NCBI GenBank assembly: GCA_036652055.1
Contig: JAVVWP010000038.1
Coordinates: 1 to 13,617, forward strand
Direction: 5' to 3'
Source: Fimenecus sp036652055
Lineage (GTDB): Bacteria > Bacillota > Clostridia > Oscillospirales > Acutalibacteraceae
DNA: 13,617 nt
Shown one piece after another: positions 1 through 6,943 of this stretch. The notes under the pieces are model-generated. The model saw only the letters and a program-made list of their open reading frames with translations, made no database searches and had not been told where the DNA came from. The stretch's first letter is position 1. The number at the start of each line of letters is the position of its first letter. The position numbers and the translations under genes were made by a program.

Positions 1-1
1 A

Positions 2-847
2 GTAACAGAAGATGAAATAGAAAATATAGGAGCAGGATACCAAGGTATAATGTTTGGTTTTGCTTGTAACGAGACAGAAAAATTAATGCCTTTACAGATA
101 TCATTAGCTCATAAGTTATCAAGACGACTAACAGAAGTAAGAAAATCAGGATTATTAAATTACTTAAGACCAGATGGAAAAACTCAAGTTACAGTTGAAT
201 ATGATGATAATGATATGCCTGTTAGAATTGAAACAATCGTTATTTCCTCACAGCATAGTGCTGATGTTGAACTTTCTCAAATTCGTGCTGACATTTTAAA
301 ATATGTAATAAACGAAGTTGTTCCTAAAAATCTTTTTGATGATGATACAATTATTTATGTTAATCCGACAGGTCGATTTGTAACTGGTGGCCCTGCAGGC
401 GACAGCGGACTTACAGGAAGAAAAATTATTGTTGATACATACGGTGGAATTGGGCGTCACGGTGGCGGTGCTTTTTCAGGCAAAGATCCGAGCAAGGTTG
501 ACCGTTCTGCTGCTTATGCTGCACGATATGTCGCTAAAAACATTGTTGCAGCAGGTCTTTCAAAAAAATGTGAAATTCAATTGGCATATGCCATAGGTGT
601 TGCACACCCTGTATCAATTATGGTTGATACTTTTGGAACAGGCGTAATTTCTGATGATACTTTAAGCGAAATCGTAAAAGAAACTTTCGACCTTCGCCCT
701 GCTGCTATTATTGATATGCTTGGGCTTAAAAAGCCAATATATAAGCAAATTGCAGCTTATGGCCATATGGGTAGAGATGACCTTAATTTATCTTGGGAAA
801 AAACTGACAAGGTTGACGCTCTTAAAAAAGCTGCTGGCACTAAATAA
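2..847 (+). CDS. metK: S-adenosylmethionine synthetase (MetK), 5'-truncated by window edge
   Basis: Makes S-adenosylmethionine from methionine and ATP in the cytoplasm. The reading frame is open from base 2, so the gene starts before the window; 281 residues are visible, and by comparison with E. coli MetK about 105 N-terminal residues are missing. Family signatures are clear: GGPAGDSGLTGRK (visible residues about 130-141) and the HGGGAFSGKDPSKVDRS block (about 153-169). These supply the equivalents of E. coli D238, R244, K245, K265, K269 and D271, and the DGK lysine at visible residue 60 matches K165. Odd point: the conserved GAGDQG motif reads GAGYQG (codon TAC at 38-40), so the Asp equivalent to E. 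coli catalytic D118 is Tyr. The first ATG in the window (50) is internal. No G/C-bearing terminator hairpin follows; the 3' flank is only A/T runs. Identity is certain from the family signatures; activity of this allele is less so. Confidence 0.97.
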   Translation, partial: VTEDEIENIGAGYQGIMFGFACNETEKLMPLQISLAHKLSRRLTEVRKSGLLNYLRPDGKTQVTVEYDDNDMPVRIETIVISSQHSADVELSQIRADILKYVINEVVPKNLFDDDTIIYVNPTGRFVTGGPAGDSGLTGRKIIVDTYGGIGRHGGGAFSGKDPSKVDRSAAYAARYVAKNIVAAGLSKKCEIQLAYAIGVAHPVSIMVDTFGTGVISDDTLSEIVKETFDLRPAAIIDMLGLKKPIYKQIAAYGHMGRDDLNLSWEKTDKVDALKKAAGTK

Positions 848-869
848 ATTTTTAATTTTTATAAAATTT

Positions 870-899
870 TTGAATAATCTGCATTTTTCAACTTATAAT
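870..899 (+). promoter_or_regulatory. Sigma-A-like promoter for the DUF378 gene
   Basis: A -35 box TTGAAT at 870-875 and a perfect -10 box TATAAT at 894-899 are separated by 18 bases. They lie 32 bases upstream of the preferred ATG at 932. The small membrane gene can therefore be transcribed independently of metK. Confidence 0.6.
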
Positions 900-931
900 A
901 GCTATGAAGCTAATAAAAGGAGTTGAAAAAA

Positions 932-1153
932 ATGCTTGATAAAATTGCTTTGGTACTTTTAGTTATCGGTGGGCTTAACTGGGGTTCTATTGGTTTATTT
1001 CAGTTTGACATAGTTGGCTGGCTCTTTGGTGGTCAGGCAGCAATCATCAGCAGAATTATCTATTCAATAGTTGCTCTTTCTGCAGTTTGGTGTATTTCAC
1101 TTTTATTCAGAGAGAATGAAATGGTTGAAAGCGTCATTGATAATCACGAATAA
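932..1153 (+). CDS. DUF378 family small membrane protein
   Basis: A 73-residue protein with two predicted membrane segments (about residues 4-26 and 37-59) and the family hallmark GGLNWGSIGLFQFD, which is typical of DUF378 (YuzA-like) proteins. The biochemical role of the family is unknown. I chose the ATG at 932 rather than the in-frame TTG at 923: the Shine-Dalgarno AAAGGAG at 916-922 directly abuts the TTG but sits 9 bases before the ATG. The gene has its own promoter (870-899) and ends at the strong hairpin at 1167-1207, so it is probably monocistronic. The charged C-terminal tail (RENEMVESVIDNHE) is probably soluble. Confidence 0.85.
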   Translation: MLDKIALVLLVIGGLNWGSIGLFQFDIVGWLFGGQAAIISRIIYSIVALSAVWCISLLFRENEMVESVIDNHE

Positions 1154-1156
1154 CAC

Positions 1157-1207
1157 AAAAAAAATACTGCTCGACTAACGATTTTATGTTAGCCGAGCAG
1201 TTTTTTT
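1157..1207. terminator. Bidirectional intrinsic terminator between convergent genes
   Basis: The hairpin has arms 1167-1179 and 1188-1200: CTGCTCG, one mismatch (A1174/C1193), then CTAAC, with an 8-base loop. It is followed on the + strand by T7 (1201-1207) and preceded by A8 (1157-1164), which is the U-tract on the minus strand. On the minus strand the A/C mismatch becomes a G-U pair, so the stem is fully paired there. It serves the DUF378 gene and, probably more strongly, the metallophosphoesterase gene converging from the right. Confidence 0.9.
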
Positions 1208-1208
1208 A

Positions 1209-4200
1209 TTAATTTTCTTTTTTCTTTTTAATTGCAAAAGCCGTTATAAGTGCCGCTGCGGAAAGTGGAATAACCGCTATAATCACCTTTCCTGTAACCT
1301 GCCCTGCTGTTGTCGGAATTTTTTCATCTTTTGCCGTTTCATCTGATGTTGGCTCTTTTTCCTCTGTTGTGGTTGTTTCTTCTGCCTTTTGTTCTGCCTT
1401 TAATATTGCAAAGCTATCAATTTTTTCAGTAGTATTCTCCCCTACTGCATAGGCATTAAAGTAAAGGCTATCACCATCAATTTGGATTGCACCAAACACT
1501 GGAGTTGTTGCATTGACAATTTTTTCTGCTCTTGGGAAAAGCTTATCTGTGTCGGCTTCATTCTTTGTTTGATAATATTTTATGCCTGCACAGCCATCTA
1601 TTATATAGATTGTTCCATCTGGTTTTACCTTTGCAGAATAAATCGTTCCATCTTTATTTATTGTTTTTAAAGTTGGTTCAACTACTTTATTGTCATTCAT
1701 AGTATTCGTTCTTAAATAAACATGGTCATGCCCTTCTAAAACAATGTCTATATTAAGCTCATTCATTAAAGTTGAAAGCTGCGCTCTAAGAGCTACAACA
1801 TCTTTATCGTCATAATGTGAACCATTTGAATACGGTGCTTTATGAAGTGCAACTATTTTCCACTGCTTATCACTTTTTGCACAATCTTCTTTTAACCAAT
1901 TTACCTGCCCCTGCGAAAGTGCCTTATTAGCATTTAAGTCGTTTGTATTTAAAACCATAAAGTGAGCATTATTATAATCATATGAATAATAAACACCCGA
2001 AGTTAAATCTTGATTTGGTTTTGATGAAATTAAGAAGTTTTTAGTAACCGCTTTATCACCTGAAGTTTCGTGATTTCCCGCAGTTGGCATTATGACTGTG
2101 TTTTTAATAGTATTTGTTGCATTTAATGCCCAATTCCACTGGTTAAAGTTTGAGCCACTGTCGACAAAATCGCCTGTATGCATTATGAATTTTGCGTCTG
2201 GATACATTTCATATGCTTTATCGACTACATTTCCCCAAACGCCATATTGCTTCTCTGTTCCGCTTTGGCTATCACTCATATGGAAAAATGTAAAGGCATT
2301 TGAATTATCAGCAGTTTCTATTACGCCTGCATCGCTCCACCAACCTCTTTTTGCATCTCCAACACGATAAGAGTATTTTTGACCTGGCTTTAACGAATTT
2401 AGCTTTATAGTATGACGATTTACATCGAATTTATATGATGTTATTTGTATTACACCTAAATCAACCCCAGGGAATTCACGCTCTACTCGCTCGGTTTTGG
2501 CAACAACTTTTTCTCCTGTTGTCGGCGTTCCCGTGAATTTTGGATTTGCTGAATATGGAAGAATTTCAATATCAGTTCCAACTACTCCCGTTTTTGTATA
2601 CCAACAAATATTTCGAGTTGTTGCAGCAGATGCTCCAAATGTAAGAGCCACTCCCGATGGCAATCTTAAATCTTTAACTGTTGGGATAACTTTGACTTTT
2701 CCATTATATGAAACAGTTGAGTTATTATCTGCCTTTTTAAATGGATTGCTATCTACTGTAAAATCTTCAATAAAGTCATAAAGAGTAAATCCTATTGTGT
2801 CAATTTGACTTTTAGTAAGATATTCATCCATATATGAATTTAAAACATCTTCAAGTGATTTTTCTTTTACAACGCCTAATGTAAAGAAGATATTTATAAT
2901 ATCCATAAGGCTAGGACTTAGTGCTGAGGTGTCACCAAGATTTGACATAATGTCAGCTATTACCTTATCGATTTGTTCATTGTCAGTTTTTGAAATCAGA
3001 CCTGCTACATCAATTTTTATAGTTTTTAAAAGTTCTTTTTCGAGTACATCGTGAAGAACAACATCAATTAATGTATCAAGAATTATATCAACCTTTTCTC
3101 CATTTTTGAACTTCTGCATAATATCTTCTATAAATTTATCATCACTTGTATCTTCATCACCTGAATACATTGATGCAAGGCAAGTTGAAATTACATCGCC
3201 AAGTGTTCCATTTTTGTTTGGATTTCCAAACCCTAAAGTATCAATATACTTTGTACATGGATAATCAGATAATTCAATTGAAGTGATTTTATTAACTGCC
3301 GCCGAAACCACCTCTAACAAATGAGTTGGATCGGTTATATATGCTTTTTCAATTTGGTCACAAACATTTCTGATAACCTTTTTAAGCATTGGCTTTGTAA
3401 CGCCTTCAAGTGCTGCTATGCCCTCATTGCTTTTTAAAAGTTTTGTAAGCACTGCATCTAAATCAAGCTTTAAGCTAAGGAAATTGTATAAACTACCCGT
3501 CTTTTTAATTCCCGGCTTTAAGTTATATGTAATTTGATATTCCACCATATTTGTAACAAACGAATTAAAATTGCTACCGCCAAACTTTAGAGCAAAGCTC
3601 TGATTTTTAAACGGCTTTGCATATTTCACTCCAAAAGCTTCAATCTGTTTTGTATTATCAATATCGGTTGTAGAATATTTTACATTTACAGATCCATTAG
3701 ATGCTCTATTATCCATTGTTACTGTTCTTAAATAATTAGGGAAATTTATAAGTGACGAAGATGAACAGTCATTGAGAGTTTCACCATTATCAGAAGTCCA
3801 CGAGGCAACATCAGTCATATGAATATGACCTGTGAACGCATAATTCATTCCTGCATCTGCAAAGCTTTCGCATACCTCTTGCCAATTTTTAATAGGAAAA
3901 GGAGTGAATAACGAATCTTCACTGTCAAAATGCGGAACTAAGTTAAAATGCGTCATTCCTATAACTGTAAGCCCTTTTGCTTTGGCATCTTTAATTTGAC
4001 TAATTGCCCAGTCCAATAACGCCTTAGAGTAATTGCCACCTACTTCAGCTTCGTCTTTGCCTTTCTCGGTATTGTCAACGCTATATCTACCACCGTCAAG
4101 TGCAATCAGCCTATATCCGCCATCAAGCGTAGCTGCATAAGAAAGCGAGCCTGCCTCCTCACCATTTGGAGGAGTGAAAAATGTGTCAGCTAAATCATAA

Positions 4201-4721
4201 CCGAAATCAGCATAAATTGCTCTGAATTCAGTTGGCAATGTAAATTGTGTTTTAGTGAAACTGCCATTATTGAACGCAGCAGCATCAGTGTTTCTAACAT
4301 CGTGATTTCCATTGATTACAATTACTTGTATCCCTGTTGTGTCTTCAAATTCTTTGAACCTTTGTGCCATAGCTTTATGGCCCTCAAGCTCACCATCATT
4401 AGTGAGGTCCCCAGGCACTAATATGTATTTTAAGCCTTTTGTTTTAGCTTGTACTGCATATTCTGCAAACGCACTGTCTAAAACTGCATCAGCAAGATAT
4501 GAAGTTGACGAATTCATTTTTGAAGCTTTAATAAATTCGTTAACATCACTTCCCATAAGACTTTGTGGGTAATAGTGAATGTCGCTCATCACGCCAAATG
4601 TAAGCTCGTCGTTTTGTGCCGCTAATGACTTTACCATTCCCCATGGTACAATTGTTGACATTAAAACCAGTGACATCAAAACGCCAATAATCTTTTTAAC
4701 TAACCTTTTTGTTTTTGACAT
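1209..4721 (-). CDS. Secreted, probably wall-anchored dual metallophosphoesterase
   Basis: A 1170-residue extracellular protein. Residues 1-35 form a signal peptide (basic N-terminus, hydrophobic core, SLAA near the cleavage site). A first calcineurin-like phosphoesterase domain (about 40-310) has D47-x-H49, GD (104-105), GNHD (138-141), H258 and GHIH (298-301). About 370-670 is a long, mostly helical stretch I cannot assign. A purple-acid-phosphatase-like Ig domain (about 670-770) precedes a second phosphoesterase domain (about 805-1020) with D817, GD (850-851), GNHE (882-885), H960 and GHDH (997-1000). A Thr/Glu/Lys-rich linker then leads to IPTTAG (from residue 1135), a hydrophobic segment and KKKKEN, a sortase-type sorting signal with a variant LPxT(G/A) motif. 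Start: ATG 4721 has GAGGT at 4730-4734 with 8-base spacing; the upstream TTG at 4754 has none. The substrate is unknown: phosphomonoesters, nucleotides or phosphodiesters are possible. Confidence 0.93.
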   Translation of the reverse strand: MSKTKRLVKKIIGVLMSLVLMSTIVPWGMVKSLAAQNDELTFGVMSDIHYYPQSLMGSDVNEFIKASKMNSSTSYLADAVLDSAFAEYAVQAKTKGLKYILVPGDLTNDGELEGHKAMAQRFKEFEDTTGIQVIVINGNHDVRNTDAAAFNNGSFTKTQFTLPTEFRAIYADFGYDLADTFFTPPNGEEAGSLSYAATLDGGYRLIALDGGRYSVDNTEKGKDEAEVGGNYSKALLDWAISQIKDAKAKGLTVIGMTHFNLVPHFDSEDSLFTPFPIKNWQEVCESFADAGMNYAFTGHIHMTDVASWTSDNGETLNDCSSSSLINFPNYLRTVTMDNRASNGSVNVKYSTTDIDNTKQIEAFGVKYAKPFKNQSFALKFGGSNFNSFVTNMVEYQITYNLKPGIKKTGSLYNFLSLKLDLDAVLTKLLKSNEGIAALEGVTKPMLKKVIRNVCDQIEKAYITDPTHLLEVVSAAVNKITSIELSDYPCTKYIDTLGFGNPNKNGTLGDVISTCLASMYSGDEDTSDDKFIEDIMQKFKNGEKVDIILDTLIDVVLHDVLEKELLKTIKIDVAGLISKTDNEQIDKVIADIMSNLGDTSALSPSLMDIINIFFTLGVVKEKSLEDVLNSYMDEYLTKSQIDTIGFTLYDFIEDFTVDSNPFKKADNNSTVSYNGKVKVIPTVKDLRLPSGVALTFGASAATTRNICWYTKTGVVGTDIEILPYSANPKFTGTPTTGEKVVAKTERVEREFPGVDLGVIQITSYKFDVNRHTIKLNSLKPGQKYSYRVGDAKRGWWSDAGVIETADNSNAFTFFHMSDSQSGTEKQYGVWGNVVDKAYEMYPDAKFIMHTGDFVDSGSNFNQWNWALNATNTIKNTVIMPTAGNHETSGDKAVTKNFLISSKPNQDLTSGVYYSYDYNNAHFMVLNTNDLNANKALSQGQVNWLKEDCAKSDKQWKIVALHKAPYSNGSHYDDKDVVALRAQLSTLMNELNIDIVLEGHDHVYLRTNTMNDNKVVEPTLKTINKDGTIYSAKVKPDGTIYIIDGCAGIKYYQTKNEADTDKLFPRAEKIVNATTPVFGAIQIDGDSLYFNAYAVGENTTEKIDSFAILKAEQKAEETTTTEEKEPTSDETAKDEKIPTTAGQVTGKVIIAVIPLSAAALITAFAIKKKKEN

Positions 4722-4762
4722 AATTTTACACCTCAATTTGTAATTATTTTTCAAACATCTCT

Positions 4763-4804
4763 ATTGTATCATAAATATTTTAAAAAACAACCAAAATATG
4801 TCAA
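4763..4804 (-). promoter_or_regulatory. Promoter candidates for the dual metallophosphoesterase gene
   Basis: On the minus strand, TTGACA (4799-4804) is followed after 16 bases by TAAAAT (4777-4782). A second, overlapping option has TACAAT (4763-4768) as -10 with TTGTTT 16 bases upstream. Either gives a leader of roughly 40-55 bases before the ATG at 4721. The sequence alone does not choose between them. Confidence 0.5.
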
Positions 4805-4850
4805 AATTATGAATTATTTTTGAATAATTGTTATATATTGTTGTCATTAT

Positions 4851-5318
4851 TTAGTTTTTTTGATTTTCTTCTTCTATTTCTAATAGTCTGTCAAGCTTAT
4901 GATGTAAATCTTCTAAAATTATTTCTGACTTTAGATTTACCCTATAATCGTTTTTACTTCTTTGCCTATCTTTATGCTCTTGCCTTTTTTGGCTCATCAT
5001 AATAAGTGGTGCTTGAACTGCTGCTATGCACGAAAGTACAAGATTTAAAAGGATAAACGGAAATGGATCAAACGAATTAATCAAAAACACACTGTTTACG
5101 ATTATCCATAGAATTAATATCAAAACAAAGCTTATGACAAAAGTCCAACTGCCTGCAAATGTTGCTAAAACATCTGAAGCTTTTTCTCCAAAAGTTATTT
5201 TTTCAGGCTTTTCATTGGCTGAAATTTTTTCGCTAATCAGTAGGTGCATTACTTCTTCATTGGTCATATCTGCCCCTATATCATCTAAAACAAAGCCTAA
5301 CAATTCATATTTATCCAT
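4851..5318 (-). CDS. DUF1003 family membrane protein
   Basis: A 155-residue protein with a cytoplasmic-looking N-terminus (about 1-50), two membrane segments (about 56-78 and 87-108) and a basic, coiled-coil-prone C-terminus (about 110-155). The signature runs SWTFVISFVLILILWI, then FDPFPFILLNLVLS, then QAPLIMMSQKRQ and DYRVNLKSE, which is the DUF1003 core. Function in this family is not established. ATG 5318 is preceded by AAGGA about 10 bases upstream. The gene lies downstream of the terminator at 5379-5411, so it probably has its own promoter, which I could not pin down. No convincing terminator separates it from the next minus-strand gene; only a weak A/T hairpin near 4811-4828 is visible. 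Confidence 0.85.
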   Translation of the reverse strand: MDKYELLGFVLDDIGADMTNEEVMHLLISEKISANEKPEKITFGEKASDVLATFAGSWTFVISFVLILILWIIVNSVFLINSFDPFPFILLNLVLSCIAAVQAPLIMMSQKRQEHKDRQRSKNDYRVNLKSEIILEDLHHKLDRLLEIEEENQKN

Positions 5319-5372
5319 TTTTAATCATTCCTTTTCCCCTTTAGTATCGATTAAATCTTTTAAAATATTCAT

Positions 5373-5411
5373 AAAAAAACTACCATATCGAATTAAACTC
5401 GATATGGTAGT
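5373..5411 (-). terminator. Intrinsic terminator after the glycosyltransferase/GtrA genes
   Basis: A perfect 13-bp stem (arms 5379-5391 and 5399-5411) with a 7-base loop. On the minus strand it is followed by a U-tract, seen as A7 at 5373-5379. It lies about 60 bases beyond the GtrA-family stop codon and closes the minus-strand run that begins at metF or at an internal promoter. Confidence 0.9.
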
Positions 5412-5473
5412 TTATTTAATATTATACACAGATAATGGCAGAGCCACGCCACACCGCAGTGGGGTCATTGTAA

Positions 5474-5953
5474 TTAGTTTTTGTTTTTGAAAATAATTAG
5501 TTTACTAAAGACAAAATTTGAAACAATTATCACAATCTGTGCAATGGTTTTTGTTATAAGCTCACCCATAGGTAGCATAACCGCTAAAAGTTCAAGTTTA
5601 AAGTCGCCTGCATCTAATAAATCCATTCCGATAAACATTATTAAAAGCTCAAGCCCTAAGGAAAAAAGCCTTGCACTGACAAACAGCGTTAATTCCTTTG
5701 TAAGCTGTTTACCACCCTTTGCACTGCTGTCAAACACCCAAATTCTATTAGTGATGTATGCAAAACCTACCGCAACAACCCATGCGATTACCGTTGAAAT
5801 TTTGTAGTTTATATCTTCACCGACATTTAGCTTTTGCAAAATGATTTTTGATGAGAAATACACTATATAATTAACAAGAGTTGTCAAAACGCCGAAGATT
5901 AGATATAAGATTATTTCTTTGTATTTTTTAAAAAGCGATTTTATCAAAGCCAT
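5474..5953 (-). CDS. GtrA-family membrane protein
   Basis: A 159-residue protein with four predicted membrane segments (about residues 12-33, 43-67, 84-107 and 126-152). The first segment contains FGVLTTLVNYIVYF, the second is followed by AYITNRIWVF, and the end is SNFVFSKLIIF; all are typical of GtrA (PF04138). Members are thought to help flip or position undecaprenyl-phosphate-linked sugars across the membrane for a partner glycosyltransferase. That partner is the adjacent gene, whose stop is 12 bases before this ATG. The Shine-Dalgarno GGAG lies 6 bases before the ATG, within the gap. The pair is followed by the terminator at 5373-5411. The sugar and acceptor cannot be read from the sequence. 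Confidence 0.9.
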   Translation of the reverse strand: MALIKSLFKKYKEIILYLIFGVLTTLVNYIVYFSSKIILQKLNVGEDINYKISTVIAWVVAVGFAYITNRIWVFDSSAKGGKQLTKELTLFVSARLFSLGLELLIMFIGMDLLDAGDFKLELLAVMLPMGELITKTIAQIVIIVSNFVFSKLIIFKNKN

Positions 5954-5965
5954 TATTTTCTCCGA

Positions 5966-6910
5966 TTATTTATTTTTGCTATTTTCATAGTCAATTATTT
6001 CTTTTGCAATATAGATTGGTCGCTTTTTGGTTTCAACATAATTCCTTGCAATGTATTCACCGAGTATTCCGAGTGCAAATAATTGAAGCCCACCAAGTAG
6101 CAAAATAAGCACCACAATTGTAGCATAACCTGAAGTTGAAATTCCAAAAAATAGTTTTTGCACTATAACGATTAACATATATGCTGACGAAACAAATGAA
6201 GTTAGCACCCCGACAACCGTTGCAATTCTAAGAGGCATTGTTGAAAATGAAATTATTCCTTCAAACGCATATTTGAATAATTTCCAAAAAGACCACTTGC
6301 TTTTTCCGCTGTGTCTTTCTTTTGCTTCATATGGAATGTATTGTGTATTAAAACCAACCCACGAAAAAATGCCTTTTGAAAAACGATAATACTCTTGCAT
6401 TTGAAGAATTGCATCTACCATTGTTCTTCGCATCGTTCTAAAATCACTTGCACCTTGTTTAAAATTGATTTCTGTCATTTTATTTATTAGCTTATAAAAG
6501 CAATTCTTGTAAAAAGCCAAAAGCTTGCCTTCGTGACGAGTTTCTTGGTAAGCCGCTACGCAGTCAACCTCAGAGTCATCATCAAGGATTTTAACCATAT
6601 CACTAACAATTTTGGGATCTTGCTGTAAATCGGCGTCAATAATTGAAACATAGTCACCTCTTGACTCACTAAGACCTGCAAAAATTGCTGATTCCTTGCC
6701 AAAGTTTCTTGAAAGATTGACGAGTTTAATATTTTCATTTCGCTCTTTTTGAGCAGTTTTAATTGTCATAACGGTTTTATCAACGCTTCCGTCATTTACA
6801 AATATTATTTCGTAATCGAAGCCACTTTTAAAAGCCCCTTTTATGGCTTCGCACATAGGGACAATATTATCTTGTTCATTGTAGCACGGAACAATTAAAG
6901 ATAACTTCAT
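5966..6910 (-). CDS. GT2 polyprenyl-phosphate glycosyltransferase (GtrB/DPM1-like)
   Basis: A 314-residue family 2 glycosyltransferase that should transfer a sugar from a nucleotide donor to a polyprenyl phosphate on the inner membrane face. The N-terminal GT-A domain (about 1-220) begins SLIVPCYNEQDNI. It has VNDGS, LSRNFGKESAI and the metal-binding DADLQQDP motif, and then a GKSKW element at the membrane interface. Two C-terminal membrane segments (about 228-255 and 264-290) precede a basic tail with GEYIARNY. This layout matches GtrB/YkoT-type enzymes that work with GtrA, which is the next gene. I prefer ATG 6910, with AGGAAG seven bases upstream, over the overlapping TTG at 6913. It starts 33 bases after the metH stop with no clear terminator between, so read-through from the methionine operon is plausible. 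Confidence 0.93.
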   Translation of the reverse strand: MKLSLIVPCYNEQDNIVPMCEAIKGAFKSGFDYEIIFVNDGSVDKTVMTIKTAQKERNENIKLVNLSRNFGKESAIFAGLSESRGDYVSIIDADLQQDPKIVSDMVKILDDDSEVDCVAAYQETRHEGKLLAFYKNCFYKLINKMTEINFKQGASDFRTMRRTMVDAILQMQEYYRFSKGIFSWVGFNTQYIPYEAKERHSGKSKWSFWKLFKYAFEGIISFSTMPLRIATVVGVLTSFVSSAYMLIVIVQKLFFGISTSGYATIVVLILLLGGLQLFALGILGEYIARNYVETKKRPIYIAKEIIDYENSKNK

Positions 6911-6943
6911 CAATACACTTCCTGTTTCATTAATGTTTATATT

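Noticed and set aside
4811..4828. AATTATT/AATAATT hairpin as a terminator after the DUF1003 gene
   Set aside because: It has seven A/T pairs, no G/C and no following U-tract, so I left it unannotated.
5026..5490. A 154-codon + strand reading frame opposite the DUF1003 gene
   Set aside because: It is antisense to a recognisable protein family over most of its length, crosses a terminator and has no convincing start signal.
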